A DNA stretch of 64,000 bases from Capnocytophaga cynodegmi DSM 19736. Lineage in GTDB: Bacteria; Bacteroidota; Bacteroidia; Flavobacteriales; Flavobacteriaceae. The position numbers were made by a program, and so were the translations under genes. The stretch spans positions 124,001 through 188,000 of the forward strand of contig NZ_KB900726.1 of NCBI RefSeq assembly GCF_000379185.1, in the 5' to 3' direction. The notes beneath the pieces were generated by a model. The model saw nothing but the letters and a program-made list of their open reading frames with translations, was not told the origin of the DNA and made no database searches. Shown here one piece after another: positions 28,271 through 38,015 of this stretch (position 1 is the first letter of the stretch; every line of letters starts with the position of its first letter).

Positions 28271-28855
28271 CTATAATTGTTCAATTCCCCATTCGGAAAC
28301 GTATCTTTCATATTCTTTTGGACTTATGGAACGAATGCCATCCTTTAATAAGCGAACTTTATAACCCAAAGAAAGAGCGTCATTTACGCTATATGCTACA
28401 CAAAAATCTCCTGCTAATCCACAGAAAGTAAGTTCTGTAACATTTTTGTCTTTCAGGAAGCCGTGAAGTCCAGTATTATTGAGTTTATTGTTATCAAAAA
28501 AAGCACTATAGCTATCTATTTCAGGATTCATTCCTTTTCGGAAAATAGCGGTTATAGGGCATTTATCTAAATCCTCGTGCAAATCAGCTCCGAATGTACC
28601 TTGAACGCAATGTTCAGGCCAAAGAATTTGATTAACTCCTTTTAAATCAATAGTATCAAATAGATTTTTACCCTTATGGTTAGAAGCAAAACTTTGGTGA
28701 TTTTGTGGATGCCAATCCTGAGTCGCTATAACAAAATCATAACCAGATTGCATTTCTTTATTTATAAAAGGTATAATTTTATCGCCTTCAGCTACGGGTA
28801 ACGCTCCTGTTGGCATAAAGTCGTTTTGTACATCAATGATAATGAGTGCTTTCAT
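28271..28855 (-). CDS. pncA: Nicotinamidase
   Basis: Hydrolyses nicotinamide to nicotinate for NAD salvage. The isochorismatase-fold triad is visible: Asp8 in 'I-I-D-V-Q-N-D-F', Lys107 and Cys152 in 'G-L-A-G-D-F-C-V'. Metal ligands lie in 'Q-D-W-H-P-Q-N-H' (47-53). At 194 residues it is typical of bacterial PncA. It heads a two-gene unit with the M14 peptidase; the pairing has no clear functional link. Confidence 0.93.
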   Translation of the reverse strand: MKALIIIDVQNDFMPTGALPVAEGDKIIPFINKEMQSGYDFVIATQDWHPQNHQSFASNHKGKNLFDTIDLKGVNQILWPEHCVQGTFGADLHEDLDKCPITAIFRKGMNPEIDSYSAFFDNNKLNNTGLHGFLKDKNVTELTFCGLAGDFCVAYSVNDALSLGYKVRLLKDGIRSISPKEYERYVSEWGIEQL

Positions 28856-28882
28856 AGAATTCTAAATCTCTAAATTGAAAAC

Positions 28883-28914
28883 ATCACACAGATTTTTCTG
28901 AAAACCTGTGTGAT
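28883..28914 (-). terminator. Terminator of the second GH20 gene
   Basis: Nine-base-pair stem ATCACACAG/CTGTGTGAT (28883-28891 with 28906-28914), 26 bp past the GH20 stop on the minus strand, followed by GTTTT. Confidence 0.6.
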
Positions 28915-28939
28915 TTAAATTTAATAAGTTAAGTTTGAC

Positions 28940-31273
28940 CTACTCAATAATAATTTCATCAATAAATAAAAACCCTAATTTTCCTTTGGCTTGTGTGTGC
29001 CAATTGGGAATGCTTTGTTCCGAAGCGATTTTTATTTTTACATAACGTGTCTTTGTTGGGTCGAACGACAAAGAATGTGTACGAATTTCGCTTTTGTGTC
29101 CTTCTGCTTCCTGTGGATAGGTTTCAGAGGCTACTTCCTGAAAATTTTTTCCGTCATCAGATATAGCTACGTAAAAACTACGAGCGTCGTAAATCCAATC
29201 GCCTGTAATAACATTCGCATTGAAAGCTACTTTTGAAATTTCAGTGGCATCTACCAAATCAATTACGGCTTCCAAATCGTTTCCTGAGAAGGCAATCCAA
29301 CGTCCAGTTCTGAAATTTTGGTCTCCTACACAGCCGTCCACCAAAGTAGAAGCTCCGCCGAACTTGTAGGAAGGATAAATTTCAGTTTTCATATCAATAG
29401 CTCTTGCTGTGGCTTTATTAAATTTGAAATCTTCAGAAAAAACACGCGTTTTTCCGCTTTCTCGAATTCCAATGGCACGTAATTGTGCATCCTTTCTAAT
29501 TTTGATAGGCTCAGTATATTTTTCTGATTTTTCGGAAGGCTCACTTCCGTCCAAAGTGTAATAAACGGCGGCGTTATCAACGGTAGCAAAGGCAACTTCA
29601 ATGGCTCCTTCCTTTTCTAAAGCAGTAATATCTGCCTTTAAATCAAAGATATGCGTAGCGTAATTGTATCCGTACAATTCGTAGATTTTAATGAGTGAAA
29701 CCACACGTTGTAAGAAATCAGGATAGTTTTTCTTTTCGGGTTGTGTCCATTGTACTTCGGCTAAGGCTGCATATCGAGGCAGAGCCATATATTGTACTTG
29801 TTTGAAAGTTTTTATGTATTCTGTCCAGATGTTAGCCTGTACGCCTAAGATGTGTTTTCTTTGCTCAGGAGTGAGTGCATCAGGGATAGGCTCGAAGCTG
29901 TATGCTCTTTCCACAGGAATATATCCTCCAATAGCAAGAGGTTCATTTTCAGTGTCTTTTGATTGATAGTAATCAAAATAAAGGAAAGACATTGGTGTCA
30001 TAATGGCATCGTGTCCCGTTTGTGCGGCGAAAGTTCCTCCCTCAATACCTCTCCACGACATCACAGTAGCATTCGGAGCAATGCCTCCTTCCAGAATTTC
30101 GTCCCAACCGATGATTTTTCTTCCTCTTTTAGCTAAAACTCGCTCAGCAAATGAAATAACGTGACTTTGCAGATATTCTTCAGCGGTGTGTTTATCGTCC
30201 TTTTTGATGCCTAATTCCTTGATTTTTAACTGACATTTAGGGCATTTTTCCCAACGAACTTTGGGGCTTTCATCGCCACCAATATGAATGTATTCTGAAG
30301 GGAAAATATCAGCAACTTCATTTAAAATATCTTCAATGAATTTGTAAACTTTTTGATTTCCAGCACAAAGTACGTCGTCAGAAACTCCCCATTGCGTCCA
30401 AACTTCATACGGACCTCCTGTACAGCCCAGCTCAGGATACGTAGCCAAAACGGCTTGCATATGCCCAGGTAGGTCAATTTCAGGAATTACAGTAATATGT
30501 CGTTCTTTTGCGTAGGCTACAATTTCTTTAAGTTCTTCTTGAGTATAAAATCCTTCGTAAGGTTTTCCATCATACTTACCAGAATTTCTGCCAATTACAG
30601 TTTCTTTACGTTTTGAACCAATTTGAGTGAGTTCTGGATATTTTTTGCTTTCTACTCGCCAACCTTGGTCATCTGTTAGATGCCAATGAAAAGTATTCAT
30701 ATTGTGCAAAGCCATTATATCCACGAAAATTTTGATAGAATCCAACGGGAAAAAATGACGAGCTACATCCAAATGAGCCCCACGATACCCAAAACGGGGA
30801 GCATCTGAGATAGATATAAAGTCAATTTCAATCTCTTTAACTTTTTTTACAGGTATTGCCTTTCGTAACGTTTGAATTCCATAAAAAACACCAGCTTCAC
30901 TTGCTCCTTCAATAATGATGCCTTTCTCGTTTACAGTGAGCTGATAAGATTCTTTATTTTCAGAAGATTCACCTGTTCTTAGTTGAATAGTATTTTCTGT
31001 GTTTTCAATTTTAGAGGTAATGGTAAGAGCGATTCCTGTTTGTTTTTCAATGTATTCTGATAGAAAAGTTGCATTTTTTTTCAGAATTTCATTGCTCTCA
31101 GGGTAGATAATTTTGGTGGAGTTGCTTAGTATAAAATGCCCTTCTTTATCATTATTGATTTGTCTTGGTATTGGAATGATTTGAAAATCAGCTTTTGAGA
31201 TTTCTTTTTTACTCTCACAAGAAATAATAAGCAGAGCTATTACTAAATAGGTTAGTGTAGATTTTATTTTCAT
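28940..31273 (-). CDS. Beta-N-acetylhexosaminidase lipoprotein, GH20 (second copy)
   Basis: A 777-residue exo-hexosaminidase. The signal peptide ends in a lipobox with Cys19 followed by Glu-Ser-Lys-Lys-Glu, so it is lipid-anchored and may reach the surface. Order: GH20b-like domain (about 30-155), GH20 barrel with catalytic Asp334-Glu335 in 'I-H-I-G-G-D-E', a chitobiase-C-like segment 'V-Y-Y-T-L-D-G-S-E-P' near 580, and a C-terminal F5/8-type (CBM32-like) region. The start at 31273 was set by the promoter at 31301-31334, which overlaps the longer ATG at 31303. Works on terminal GlcNAc or GalNAc of host glycans or chitobiose. Confidence 0.93.
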   Translation of the reverse strand: MKIKSTLTYLVIALLIISCESKKEISKADFQIIPIPRQINNDKEGHFILSNSTKIIYPESNEILKKNATFLSEYIEKQTGIALTITSKIENTENTIQLRTGESSENKESYQLTVNEKGIIIEGASEAGVFYGIQTLRKAIPVKKVKEIEIDFISISDAPRFGYRGAHLDVARHFFPLDSIKIFVDIMALHNMNTFHWHLTDDQGWRVESKKYPELTQIGSKRKETVIGRNSGKYDGKPYEGFYTQEELKEIVAYAKERHITVIPEIDLPGHMQAVLATYPELGCTGGPYEVWTQWGVSDDVLCAGNQKVYKFIEDILNEVADIFPSEYIHIGGDESPKVRWEKCPKCQLKIKELGIKKDDKHTAEEYLQSHVISFAERVLAKRGRKIIGWDEILEGGIAPNATVMSWRGIEGGTFAAQTGHDAIMTPMSFLYFDYYQSKDTENEPLAIGGYIPVERAYSFEPIPDALTPEQRKHILGVQANIWTEYIKTFKQVQYMALPRYAALAEVQWTQPEKKNYPDFLQRVVSLIKIYELYGYNYATHIFDLKADITALEKEGAIEVAFATVDNAAVYYTLDGSEPSEKSEKYTEPIKIRKDAQLRAIGIRESGKTRVFSEDFKFNKATARAIDMKTEIYPSYKFGGASTLVDGCVGDQNFRTGRWIAFSGNDLEAVIDLVDATEISKVAFNANVITGDWIYDARSFYVAISDDGKNFQEVASETYPQEAEGHKSEIRTHSLSFDPTKTRYVKIKIASEQSIPNWHTQAKGKLGFLFIDEIIIE

Positions 31274-31300
31274 TAATCTTAAATTATTGGTTCGACCCGA

Positions 31301-31334
31301 CAAAGGTAACCATTTTTTCTCTTAAATAAAACAA
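31301..31334 (-). promoter_or_regulatory. Promoter of the second GH20 gene
   Basis: Reverse strand TTG (31334-31332), 23-bp spacer, TACCTTTG (31308-31301). Start of transcription about 20 nt before the ATG at 31273. Confidence 0.6.
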
Positions 31335-31580
31335 AAATTTTTTGAGTAGAGGAAATGTTATAATGTAGTACATAAGCCAAATTGTTATTTGAAGATTTAT
31401 AAAATAAAATCCTAAGTGTTTTTAGTATTTTTGAGTATGTTTCTGTTTGTTGAAAAATATTTATTATAAGTGTAAAAAAGTTGCGGAAAAATCATTATTT
31501 GGTTTTCTGTAATTAGCTTTGTTTTAGTATTTTAAAATAAATTTTTATTTAAATTTAATGTTAAGTTTTTCCTTTTTTGT
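31335..31580. other. AT-rich divergent intergenic region
   Basis: Between the divergent promoters of the GH20 gene and the Ig-repeat gene lie about 245 bp of AT-rich sequence. I see no open frame, hairpin or repeat in it. Confidence 0.5.
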
Positions 31581-31610
31581 TTGCAGAATAAATATAATGA
31601 TTTAATTTTG
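31581..31610 (+). promoter_or_regulatory. Promoter of the Ig-repeat/FGE-like gene
   Basis: TTTG (31580-31583), 19-bp spacer, TAATTTTG (31603-31610). Start of transcription about 45 nt before the ATG at 31663. Confidence 0.75.
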
Positions 31611-31662
31611 CCCCCAAAATCTAGAGAGAAAATAATAGTTTAATTAAATTTTAAATTTTAGC

Positions 31663-33903
31663 ATGAGAAAAATTATTACTTATTTTGTGGCTTTTTTTGC
31701 ATTAGTCACAAGCACAAATTGTGTGAAAGGGATTGAGTATGATGACCTTAAGTTGAGTACAGAAAAAGGCTCACTTAGAGTAGGGGAGAAGGTAACTTTC
31801 AAGATTACCTCTGGTAGTGGAGAGTATGACGTGATGAGTGCTCAGGAAAACGTTGTAAAGGTCTCGAAAACAGAGACTGAAGTGACACTAACAGGAATTA
31901 ATAAAGGTGAAACAACAGTTAGTGTGGAGGATAAAGTTACTGGGCAAAAAATGGGAGTAAAAGTAACTATACATAGGGCTTTAGAAGATCTTTCACTTGA
32001 TAAACCAGAGATTAGTGTAGCACCAAAAGAGTCTGGAATTTTGAATGTTAAGACAGGAAATGGTGCTTATGAGCTAACTGTTACAAATACAAATATTGCA
32101 AAGGCTAGTATTTCTGGTTCAAAAATAACAATATCTGCGGTAGCTATTGGTTCAACAACTTTAACTATTAAAGATAAAGAATCAAATAAAACCGTTCAGG
32201 TAAAAATTTCCGTAGTAGACAAATTGGCTTTGAGCAAGTCGGAATTGCTAATAAAGTCAAGTGGAGAAGAGGTTTTGTCTGTTATGGGAAGTGGTCACTA
32301 TACTATAAAGAGTAGTGATGAGGCAATTGCCAAGGCGACTTTTTCCGCGAATAAACTTACAATTAAAACAGGAAAAGCAGGAACTACTACAATCAGTGTG
32401 ACCGATGTAAAAACAGGCAGATCTGCCGACGTTAAGATTATTGTTATTGCAGATATATCTCTTTCAAGAAGAGAAGTTACTATTGAAAGAGGTAAAAATA
32501 ATCAAGACGTGGTAATTAGTTCTGGTAGTGGGGAATATACTATTTCTTCAGCTAATTCAAATGTGGCAACAGCATCTATCTCTGGTGGAAAAGTGGTCAT
32601 TAGAGGAGCTTCTCAAGGAACAACACAAATCCTCGTGAAAGATGGTAAAACAGGAAAAGTCGCAGAAGTAAGAGTGGTGGTGACTGTGGCAAACATTACC
32701 TTATCATCTTTGTCTGCTACATTAAGAGCAACAGAGACTACAAATATAAACATTTTGACAGGTAGCGGTAGTTACGAAGCAATATCAAGTGGTATTGCAG
32801 TTGCTACTGCTTCTATTAGTGGTAATAAAGTAGTTATCACAGGTAAGGCTATTGGATCAATAAAGGTTACTGTTAAAGATAAAATTACGGGTAAAGTAGT
32901 AGTTATTAATGTAAGTGTATCTGCAAAAAATAACATAAAATTAGCTCAAACGACTACAGAAATAAAGGTAGGTGTCACTAGAAATGTGGTGATTAGCTCG
33001 GGAAGTGGTAATTATGTTGCAGTTTCTGGAAATACTGGAGTAGTAACAGCAAATATTTCAGGGAATGTGTTGATTGTTAAGGGTATTAAGTCTGGGAAGA
33101 CAAATATAACAATTTCAAATGGTGTAGACAACCCTGCTGTTTTGAGTGTAAAGGTAGTGGCTCCAGCTCCTGTTGTTCCACCAACTTCTAACGGAAAAGA
33201 TTTGGGTGAGTTAGCTTTTGTTGAAGGTGGAACTTTTCAAATGGGTACACCTTCAAGAGGAGAAGGAGATGAAATCTTACATACAGTAACTTTGAGTAGT
33301 TTTAAAATAAGCAAATATGAAATTACAAATACTCAATATGCTAAGTTTTTGACTGATAGAGGTAATCAAAGAGAGAATGGTGCAATATGGTATAAAGGGA
33401 AAGATATTGTTAAAGAAGGAAATAGTTTCAAAGCTAGAGCTGGTAGAGAAAATTATCCAGTCGTGTTTGTTACCTGGCATGGAGCAAAAGCCTATGCAGA
33501 GTGGGTCGGTGGAAGTCTTCCTACCGAAGCACAGTGGGAGTATGCAGCTCGTGGAGGAAACAAAAGTAAAGGGTATACTTATTCAGGAAGTAATAATATT
33601 GGAGAAGTCGCTTGGTATTTAAATAATTCAAGAGGAAGACTTCATGAAGTTGGAACTAAAAAACCAAATGAATTAGGAATATATGATATGAGTGGTAATG
33701 TTTGGGAATGGACAGCGGATCTGTATGGAAGGTACCCTATAACACCACAAACAGATCCAATAGGAGCAACTACAGGAACAAATCGTGTGAGACGAGGAGC
33801 TAGTGCTTTCTGTACTCCTAATACCAATCGCGCTACAAACCGAAGCAATCGTCCACCTAATGGAATTCGTCATAATCTTGGATTTAGAGTTGTGTTTAAA
33901 TAA
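31663..33903 (+). CDS. Six Ig-like repeats fused to an FGE/SUMF1-like domain
   Basis: A 746-residue exported protein. The signal peptide may end at Cys20 (lipobox-like, but with Asn at -1). Six tandem repeats of about 78 residues follow (about 28-104, 109-185, 188-263, 264-342, 343-420, 424-499), each with 'G-S-G-x-Y', 'A-x-I-S-G-x-K-V/I-x-I' and 'T-T-x-x-V-x-D-x-x-T-G' landmarks. A Pro-rich linker (500-510) leads to a formylglycine-generating-enzyme-like domain (515-746) with 'G-G-T-F-x-M-G', 'L-P-T-E-A-Q-W-E-Y-A-A-R-G' and 'G-N-V-W-E-W'. Of the two FGE catalytic cysteines only Cys717 aligns; the second position is Asn722, so oxidase activity is unlikely. Probably a surface binding or display protein. 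Confidence 0.82.
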   Translation: MRKIITYFVAFFALVTSTNCVKGIEYDDLKLSTEKGSLRVGEKVTFKITSGSGEYDVMSAQENVVKVSKTETEVTLTGINKGETTVSVEDKVTGQKMGVKVTIHRALEDLSLDKPEISVAPKESGILNVKTGNGAYELTVTNTNIAKASISGSKITISAVAIGSTTLTIKDKESNKTVQVKISVVDKLALSKSELLIKSSGEEVLSVMGSGHYTIKSSDEAIAKATFSANKLTIKTGKAGTTTISVTDVKTGRSADVKIIVIADISLSRREVTIERGKNNQDVVISSGSGEYTISSANSNVATASISGGKVVIRGASQGTTQILVKDGKTGKVAEVRVVVTVANITLSSLSATLRATETTNINILTGSGSYEAISSGIAVATASISGNKVVITGKAIGSIKVTVKDKITGKVVVINVSVSAKNNIKLAQTTTEIKVGVTRNVVISSGSGNYVAVSGNTGVVTANISGNVLIVKGIKSGKTNITISNGVDNPAVLSVKVVAPAPVVPPTSNGKDLGELAFVEGGTFQMGTPSRGEGDEILHTVTLSSFKISKYEITNTQYAKFLTDRGNQRENGAIWYKGKDIVKEGNSFKARAGRENYPVVFVTWHGAKAYAEWVGGSLPTEAQWEYAARGGNKSKGYTYSGSNNIGEVAWYLNNSRGRLHEVGTKKPNELGIYDMSGNVWEWTADLYGRYPITPQTDPIGATTGTNRVRRGASAFCTPNTNRATNRSNRPPNGIRHNLGFRVVFK

Positions 33904-33925
33904 TATTTGAATATTCTTATTAAAT

Positions 33926-33960
33926 AAAAAAACATCTTCCATAATGGAAGATGTTTTTTT
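33926..33960 (+). terminator. Terminator of the Ig-repeat/FGE-like gene
   Basis: Stem AAAAACATCTTCCAT / ATGGAAGATGTTTTT followed by a T-run, 23 bp after the stop. Confidence 0.92.
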
Positions 33961-34178
33961 ATTTATAGGCTTTTTGAGTTTTGTTATTTCTCAGAGGTTA
34001 GAGCAATTTAATTTGAATTTATTATGATTTACAATACAACCATAAATTTAAGGAGAGGTTATATTAATGTAATAAAATAATTCTTTATTCTAATTGTGTA
34101 TAAAAGTGTCTAATTGTAGATTTGAAATTTAATTGTATTTTTCTTCGCCTTTTATAAACCATCTTCCAATTGTGATAT
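33961..34178. other. Intergenic AT-rich stretch
   Basis: About 220 bp between two terminators of convergent genes. No open frame, promoter motif or repeat was seen. Confidence 0.5.
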
Positions 34179-34213
34179 AATAAAAGGGTTGTTATTAAAA
34201 CAACCCTTTTATT
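34179..34213 (-). terminator. Terminator of the first POT transporter gene
   Basis: Perfect stem AATAAAAGGGTTGTT / AACAACCCTTTTATT (34179-34193 with 34199-34213) 19 bp past the stop on the minus strand. Confidence 0.92.
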
Positions 34214-34231
34214 GAAACATATTTCTAATTC

Positions 34232-36139
34232 TTATTTCACGCCGTGCATCCAACGAGTAATGAATGGACCCATTAGGAATAACACTATACCACAACCGAT
34301 GGCAATAAAGCCTAACATTGTGAATACAGAAAGTCCTTTATTAAGAGACTCCCCTTTGATGACGTTAACAATTGCCATTTCAGGAGATTTTTCAACTAAG
34401 CTCTCGTAGTCAGCAAAAGTAGCAACTTCTGTATTCACCTCACTTCCTTTGAAGGATAAAAACTCTTGTGAGGCAGATTTAATCATCTTTTGTTTTTTCA
34501 TACCGCTGTAGTTTTCAGCCTCTTCTAGTGCCTCTTTGATTGCAACTACTGACTTAGCATATTGTTTTTGAGGATTTCTTTTGTTAATTTCATTTATAAA
34601 ATCATCTGACACTAAAATAGCTTCAACAGATTGGTCTTCAAGTTTTGTTTTAAATTTATTCTCAGATAAAACTGCCTTTAAATCTTGGTCAATATCCGAA
34701 TTTTGGAATGCACTACTTTCAACTATTGTTTTTTCGTTTACTGTAGTAAGTTTAGAGATGTGTTTTCCTCCTTGATGTGCAATCGATGAAGACAAAAACC
34801 AAATTCCCATCATAAAAGCCACCATATGTTTAGGTGAAAGTTTCGTTACTAATGACAAACCTACTGGTGAAAGCGTTAGTTCCCCAAGAGTGTGTAATAA
34901 ATATAAGAAAACCATAAATATAGCAGGTACCATTCCTAATTTAGCGTAGCTACCACCGAATTTAAGCACTAAGAAACCAAGCCCAAGCAATAGCAATCCT
35001 GTTCCAAATTTGTATGGAGCTGCTGGCTCTTTATTCAAATTAGATAGTTTTATCCATATCCAAGAGAAAATGGGAGCAAAAAGCATTATAAACAATGGAT
35101 TGAATGATTGGAAGAAAGTTGTTTTAATTTCTGTACCAAAAATTTCTTTATGTACATTACGTGCTGTAAATAAGTTAAGTGCTGAACCTGCCAACTCGAA
35201 GAATGTCCAAAATATAGTCGTAAACAAAAGTAATAACACCACAACCCAAATACGTTGTTTGGCAACCACTTCCATTTTACTTGCTTGATATAATAAATAC
35301 CCGATGATAATAGCAGCTAAACTCGCTAATAAAACATCTACAACATCATTATATTGAATTAAAATCCACGAAATTATAATTAGAACTACAATAGTAGCAT
35401 AAGGAAGCACACTATTGGGAACGAAACTTACAACATTTTTAGTTGGTTTTTCATCAGGAGTTAATCCTACATTCTCAAAAACACTTGTTCTGCTGGCGAA
35501 GAAGAATATAATGTATCCCAATAACATTCCAATACCGGCTGTTAAGAATCCATATTGCCAACCTTCATTCTCCCCAATAGCACCACAAGTTAAAGGAGCT
35601 AAGAATGCACCCATATTGATTCCCATATAAAATAAAGTGAAGGCTCCGTCACGTCTTTTGTCTCCGTCAGCATAAAAACGACCAATCATTGAAGAGATAT
35701 TCGGTTTGAAGAAACCGTTTCCTACCACAAGTAAAGCTAACCCGATGAAGAAAGTAGTTTGATTATTCATAAACAAAGTAAATTGTCCCGCTGCCATTAA
35801 CAAAGCCCCGATGACAATTGCTTTGCGAAAACCAATAAGTTTATCAGCAAAGTATCCGCCAAGTATTGGCGTGAGGTAAACTAATGCCCCATAAGCTCCG
35901 TAAATTCCGAAAGCTTTTGCATCATCAAACTGGAACCCGCCATCAATTAAGTTCGCAGTCATATAAAGGATAAGGAGTGCCCGCATACCATAGTAGCTGA
36001 AGCGTTCCCATAGTTCCACCATAAAAAGGGTAAAAAGGGCTTTAGGGTGAATTTTCCGGTTGGAGAAAATAACAAACCCTACCCATAGCGCAACTCCAAG
36101 CCACGCTATTAACATCAATTGATAATCTGGATTTAACAT
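34232..36139 (-). CDS. POT/PTR family peptide transporter with large loop insertion
   Basis: A 635-residue inner-membrane proton-coupled di/tripeptide carrier. The family signatures 'E-L-W-E-R-F-S-Y-Y-G-M-R' (E-x-x-E-R type, about 42-53) and 'F-Y-M-G-I-N-M-G-A-F' (PTR2 motif) are intact, and about 13 helices can be seen. Between the penultimate and last helices sits a soluble, Lys/Glu-rich stretch of roughly 150 residues (about 450-600) that most POT proteins lack. The second POT gene lies upstream, 92 bp away on the same strand. Fits peptide feeding alongside the peptidases in the window. Confidence 0.9.
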   Translation of the reverse strand: MLNPDYQLMLIAWLGVALWVGFVIFSNRKIHPKALFTLFMVELWERFSYYGMRALLILYMTANLIDGGFQFDDAKAFGIYGAYGALVYLTPILGGYFADKLIGFRKAIVIGALLMAAGQFTLFMNNQTTFFIGLALLVVGNGFFKPNISSMIGRFYADGDKRRDGAFTLFYMGINMGAFLAPLTCGAIGENEGWQYGFLTAGIGMLLGYIIFFFASRTSVFENVGLTPDEKPTKNVVSFVPNSVLPYATIVVLIIISWILIQYNDVVDVLLASLAAIIIGYLLYQASKMEVVAKQRIWVVVLLLLFTTIFWTFFELAGSALNLFTARNVHKEIFGTEIKTTFFQSFNPLFIMLFAPIFSWIWIKLSNLNKEPAAPYKFGTGLLLLGLGFLVLKFGGSYAKLGMVPAIFMVFLYLLHTLGELTLSPVGLSLVTKLSPKHMVAFMMGIWFLSSSIAHQGGKHISKLTTVNEKTIVESSAFQNSDIDQDLKAVLSENKFKTKLEDQSVEAILVSDDFINEINKRNPQKQYAKSVVAIKEALEEAENYSGMKKQKMIKSASQEFLSFKGSEVNTEVATFADYESLVEKSPEMAIVNVIKGESLNKGLSVFTMLGFIAIGCGIVLFLMGPFITRWMHGVK

Positions 36140-36231
36140 AGTATATTTATTATTATATTAATTCATTATTGTGGTTTTATATTTACGGAGTAAATGTAAA
36201 AAAAATATAGAATAAATCATTTTATTATTCA

Positions 36232-37893
36232 TTATTTTACTCCTTTTTCTTTCAAAGCTCGATTGAGAGACTTCAATATAGAAAGACCTATCAGTGTAGC
36301 TATTAATAATAAACCGAAGTTTACCCAAAAGAATGTAGATTTGTGTTCGTATCCGTACCACATTCCGGCAAGTACGCCCGAAAGTTTATTTCCAATGGCT
36401 GTTGACAAGAAAAATCCTCCCATCATAAGAGCAGTAATACGAGGCGGAGAAAGTTTTGATACTAATGAAAGCCCCATAGGTGAGAGGCAAAGTTCTCCCA
36501 AAGTAATAACACCATAGGCAACAACTAACCATAATGCTGAAGCTTTCACCATTCCGTTGTCAGAGGCATATACGGCAGCTACCATCACAAGGCAACTCAA
36601 TGCAGAAATGAACATTCCTAATACAATTTTTGCAGGAGTAGTTGGTTCGCTTCCTCTTTTACGTAAAAACATAAATAAACCTACTACCAAAGGTGTGAAA
36701 ACAATTACCCAAAATGGATTAATTGACTGAAACAACTCTGGATTATATAAAAACACTTTCTGATTAGGGTTCTCAGTTAGTTTAGCTTTTTGTTTCTCTG
36801 GAATATTTCTGAAATAGATGTCTTTTCCTATTTCTTTCTTAGGCTTATCGTTTTCATCTTTTACAATTCTATATTCCGAATCGTACATAGTTATTTCCTT
36901 GTCTTGAAAATCTTTTACTTCAACAAGATAAATACTTTCCATAGGTTTCTCTATAGAGGTTGGCACACTTCGGTCAGTATAATACTTCGCCCACGTGGTA
37001 AGTACAGTTCCGTTTTGTTTGAAAACCGCCCAAAACATTAAACTTACTGCAAAGATTGCTAATAATGCACCAATAGGTTTTTTATCGCTCTGACTGGCAC
37101 GTGCATATAATGAGAAATAAAAGAAAATTACTGGAATACAAGCAAAAATGAAAGCATCTGTACTATCACTTCCTAAAATGTTTCCTGGAATTACCCAACC
37201 AATCACACCCGTTATAATAGCTGGTAAAAATACCTTTACAAGAACTGAAGTAATGGTTGTATCGCCTTCCTGTACTGGTTTTAAAACGTTTGCGTGAATG
37301 ATGTGTTTTCTTCCTAAGGTAAAGATAATCAATCCTAAGAACATTCCAACACCTGCAGTTATGAATGCTTCACTCCACCCAAATTTGTTACGCATAAAGG
37401 CAGCAATGATATTACAAATAAATGCACCAATATTAATTCCCATATAGAATATATTATATCCTGCATCTTTGTTTTCTCGGTATGGCTCTTCGGAATAAAG
37501 ATTTCCTAAGAGTGTAGAAATACTTGGCTTGAAGAATCCATTACCTACGATGATTAATCCCATTGAGGTATAAAACATTGAAAGGTCTTGGAAGAGTCCT
37601 AAACCTATGTATCCCAATCCCATTAAACTTCCTCCAATGTAAATAGCTTTTACGTATCCTAAAATTCTATCAGCTAAAAATCCTCCTAAAAAGGGAGTAA
37701 GATACGTAAGTGCAATGAATGTTCCAAAAATATCATAGGCATTTTTATCATCTATGGCAAGACCTCCTGTATTTTTAGGGTCAATCATATATAAAACAAA
37801 AATTCCGAGCATTAAATAATACCCAAAACGTTCCCACATTTCTGTGAAAAATAAATAAAATAGTCCCTTAGGGTGTTTTCTGTTATTCGTCAT
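36232..37893 (-). CDS. POT/PTR family peptide transporter
   Basis: A 553-residue proton-coupled oligopeptide carrier. 'T-E-M-W-E-R-F-G-Y-Y' at about 17-26 and 'I-F-Y-M-G-I-N-I-G-A-F' near 146 are the two family signatures. A hydrophilic insert of about 70 residues (about 315-385) splits the two six-helix halves more widely than usual. Paralogue of the 34232 gene but clearly diverged, so the two may differ in peptide preference. No promoter motif was found upstream. Confidence 0.9.
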   Translation of the reverse strand: MTNNRKHPKGLFYLFFTEMWERFGYYLMLGIFVLYMIDPKNTGGLAIDDKNAYDIFGTFIALTYLTPFLGGFLADRILGYVKAIYIGGSLMGLGYIGLGLFQDLSMFYTSMGLIIVGNGFFKPSISTLLGNLYSEEPYRENKDAGYNIFYMGINIGAFICNIIAAFMRNKFGWSEAFITAGVGMFLGLIIFTLGRKHIIHANVLKPVQEGDTTITSVLVKVFLPAIITGVIGWVIPGNILGSDSTDAFIFACIPVIFFYFSLYARASQSDKKPIGALLAIFAVSLMFWAVFKQNGTVLTTWAKYYTDRSVPTSIEKPMESIYLVEVKDFQDKEITMYDSEYRIVKDENDKPKKEIGKDIYFRNIPEKQKAKLTENPNQKVFLYNPELFQSINPFWVIVFTPLVVGLFMFLRKRGSEPTTPAKIVLGMFISALSCLVMVAAVYASDNGMVKASALWLVVAYGVITLGELCLSPMGLSLVSKLSPPRITALMMGGFFLSTAIGNKLSGVLAGMWYGYEHKSTFFWVNFGLLLIATLIGLSILKSLNRALKEKGVK

Positions 37894-38015
37894 AGTATAT
37901 AATATTCATTTTTATTTAATTATTCTTTATTTTTTAGTAAACTGAGTAAGTTTCAATTCTTTTCTTATAGTGATTCAATTTATATGACTTTTATAAATAG
38001 AATGCATTAAGTTTT

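Noticed and set aside
33200-33900. Active formylglycine-generating enzyme for the nearby sulfatase
   Set aside because: Only one of the two catalytic cysteines is present (Cys717; the other position is Asn722), and the domain is the tip of an exported repeat protein.
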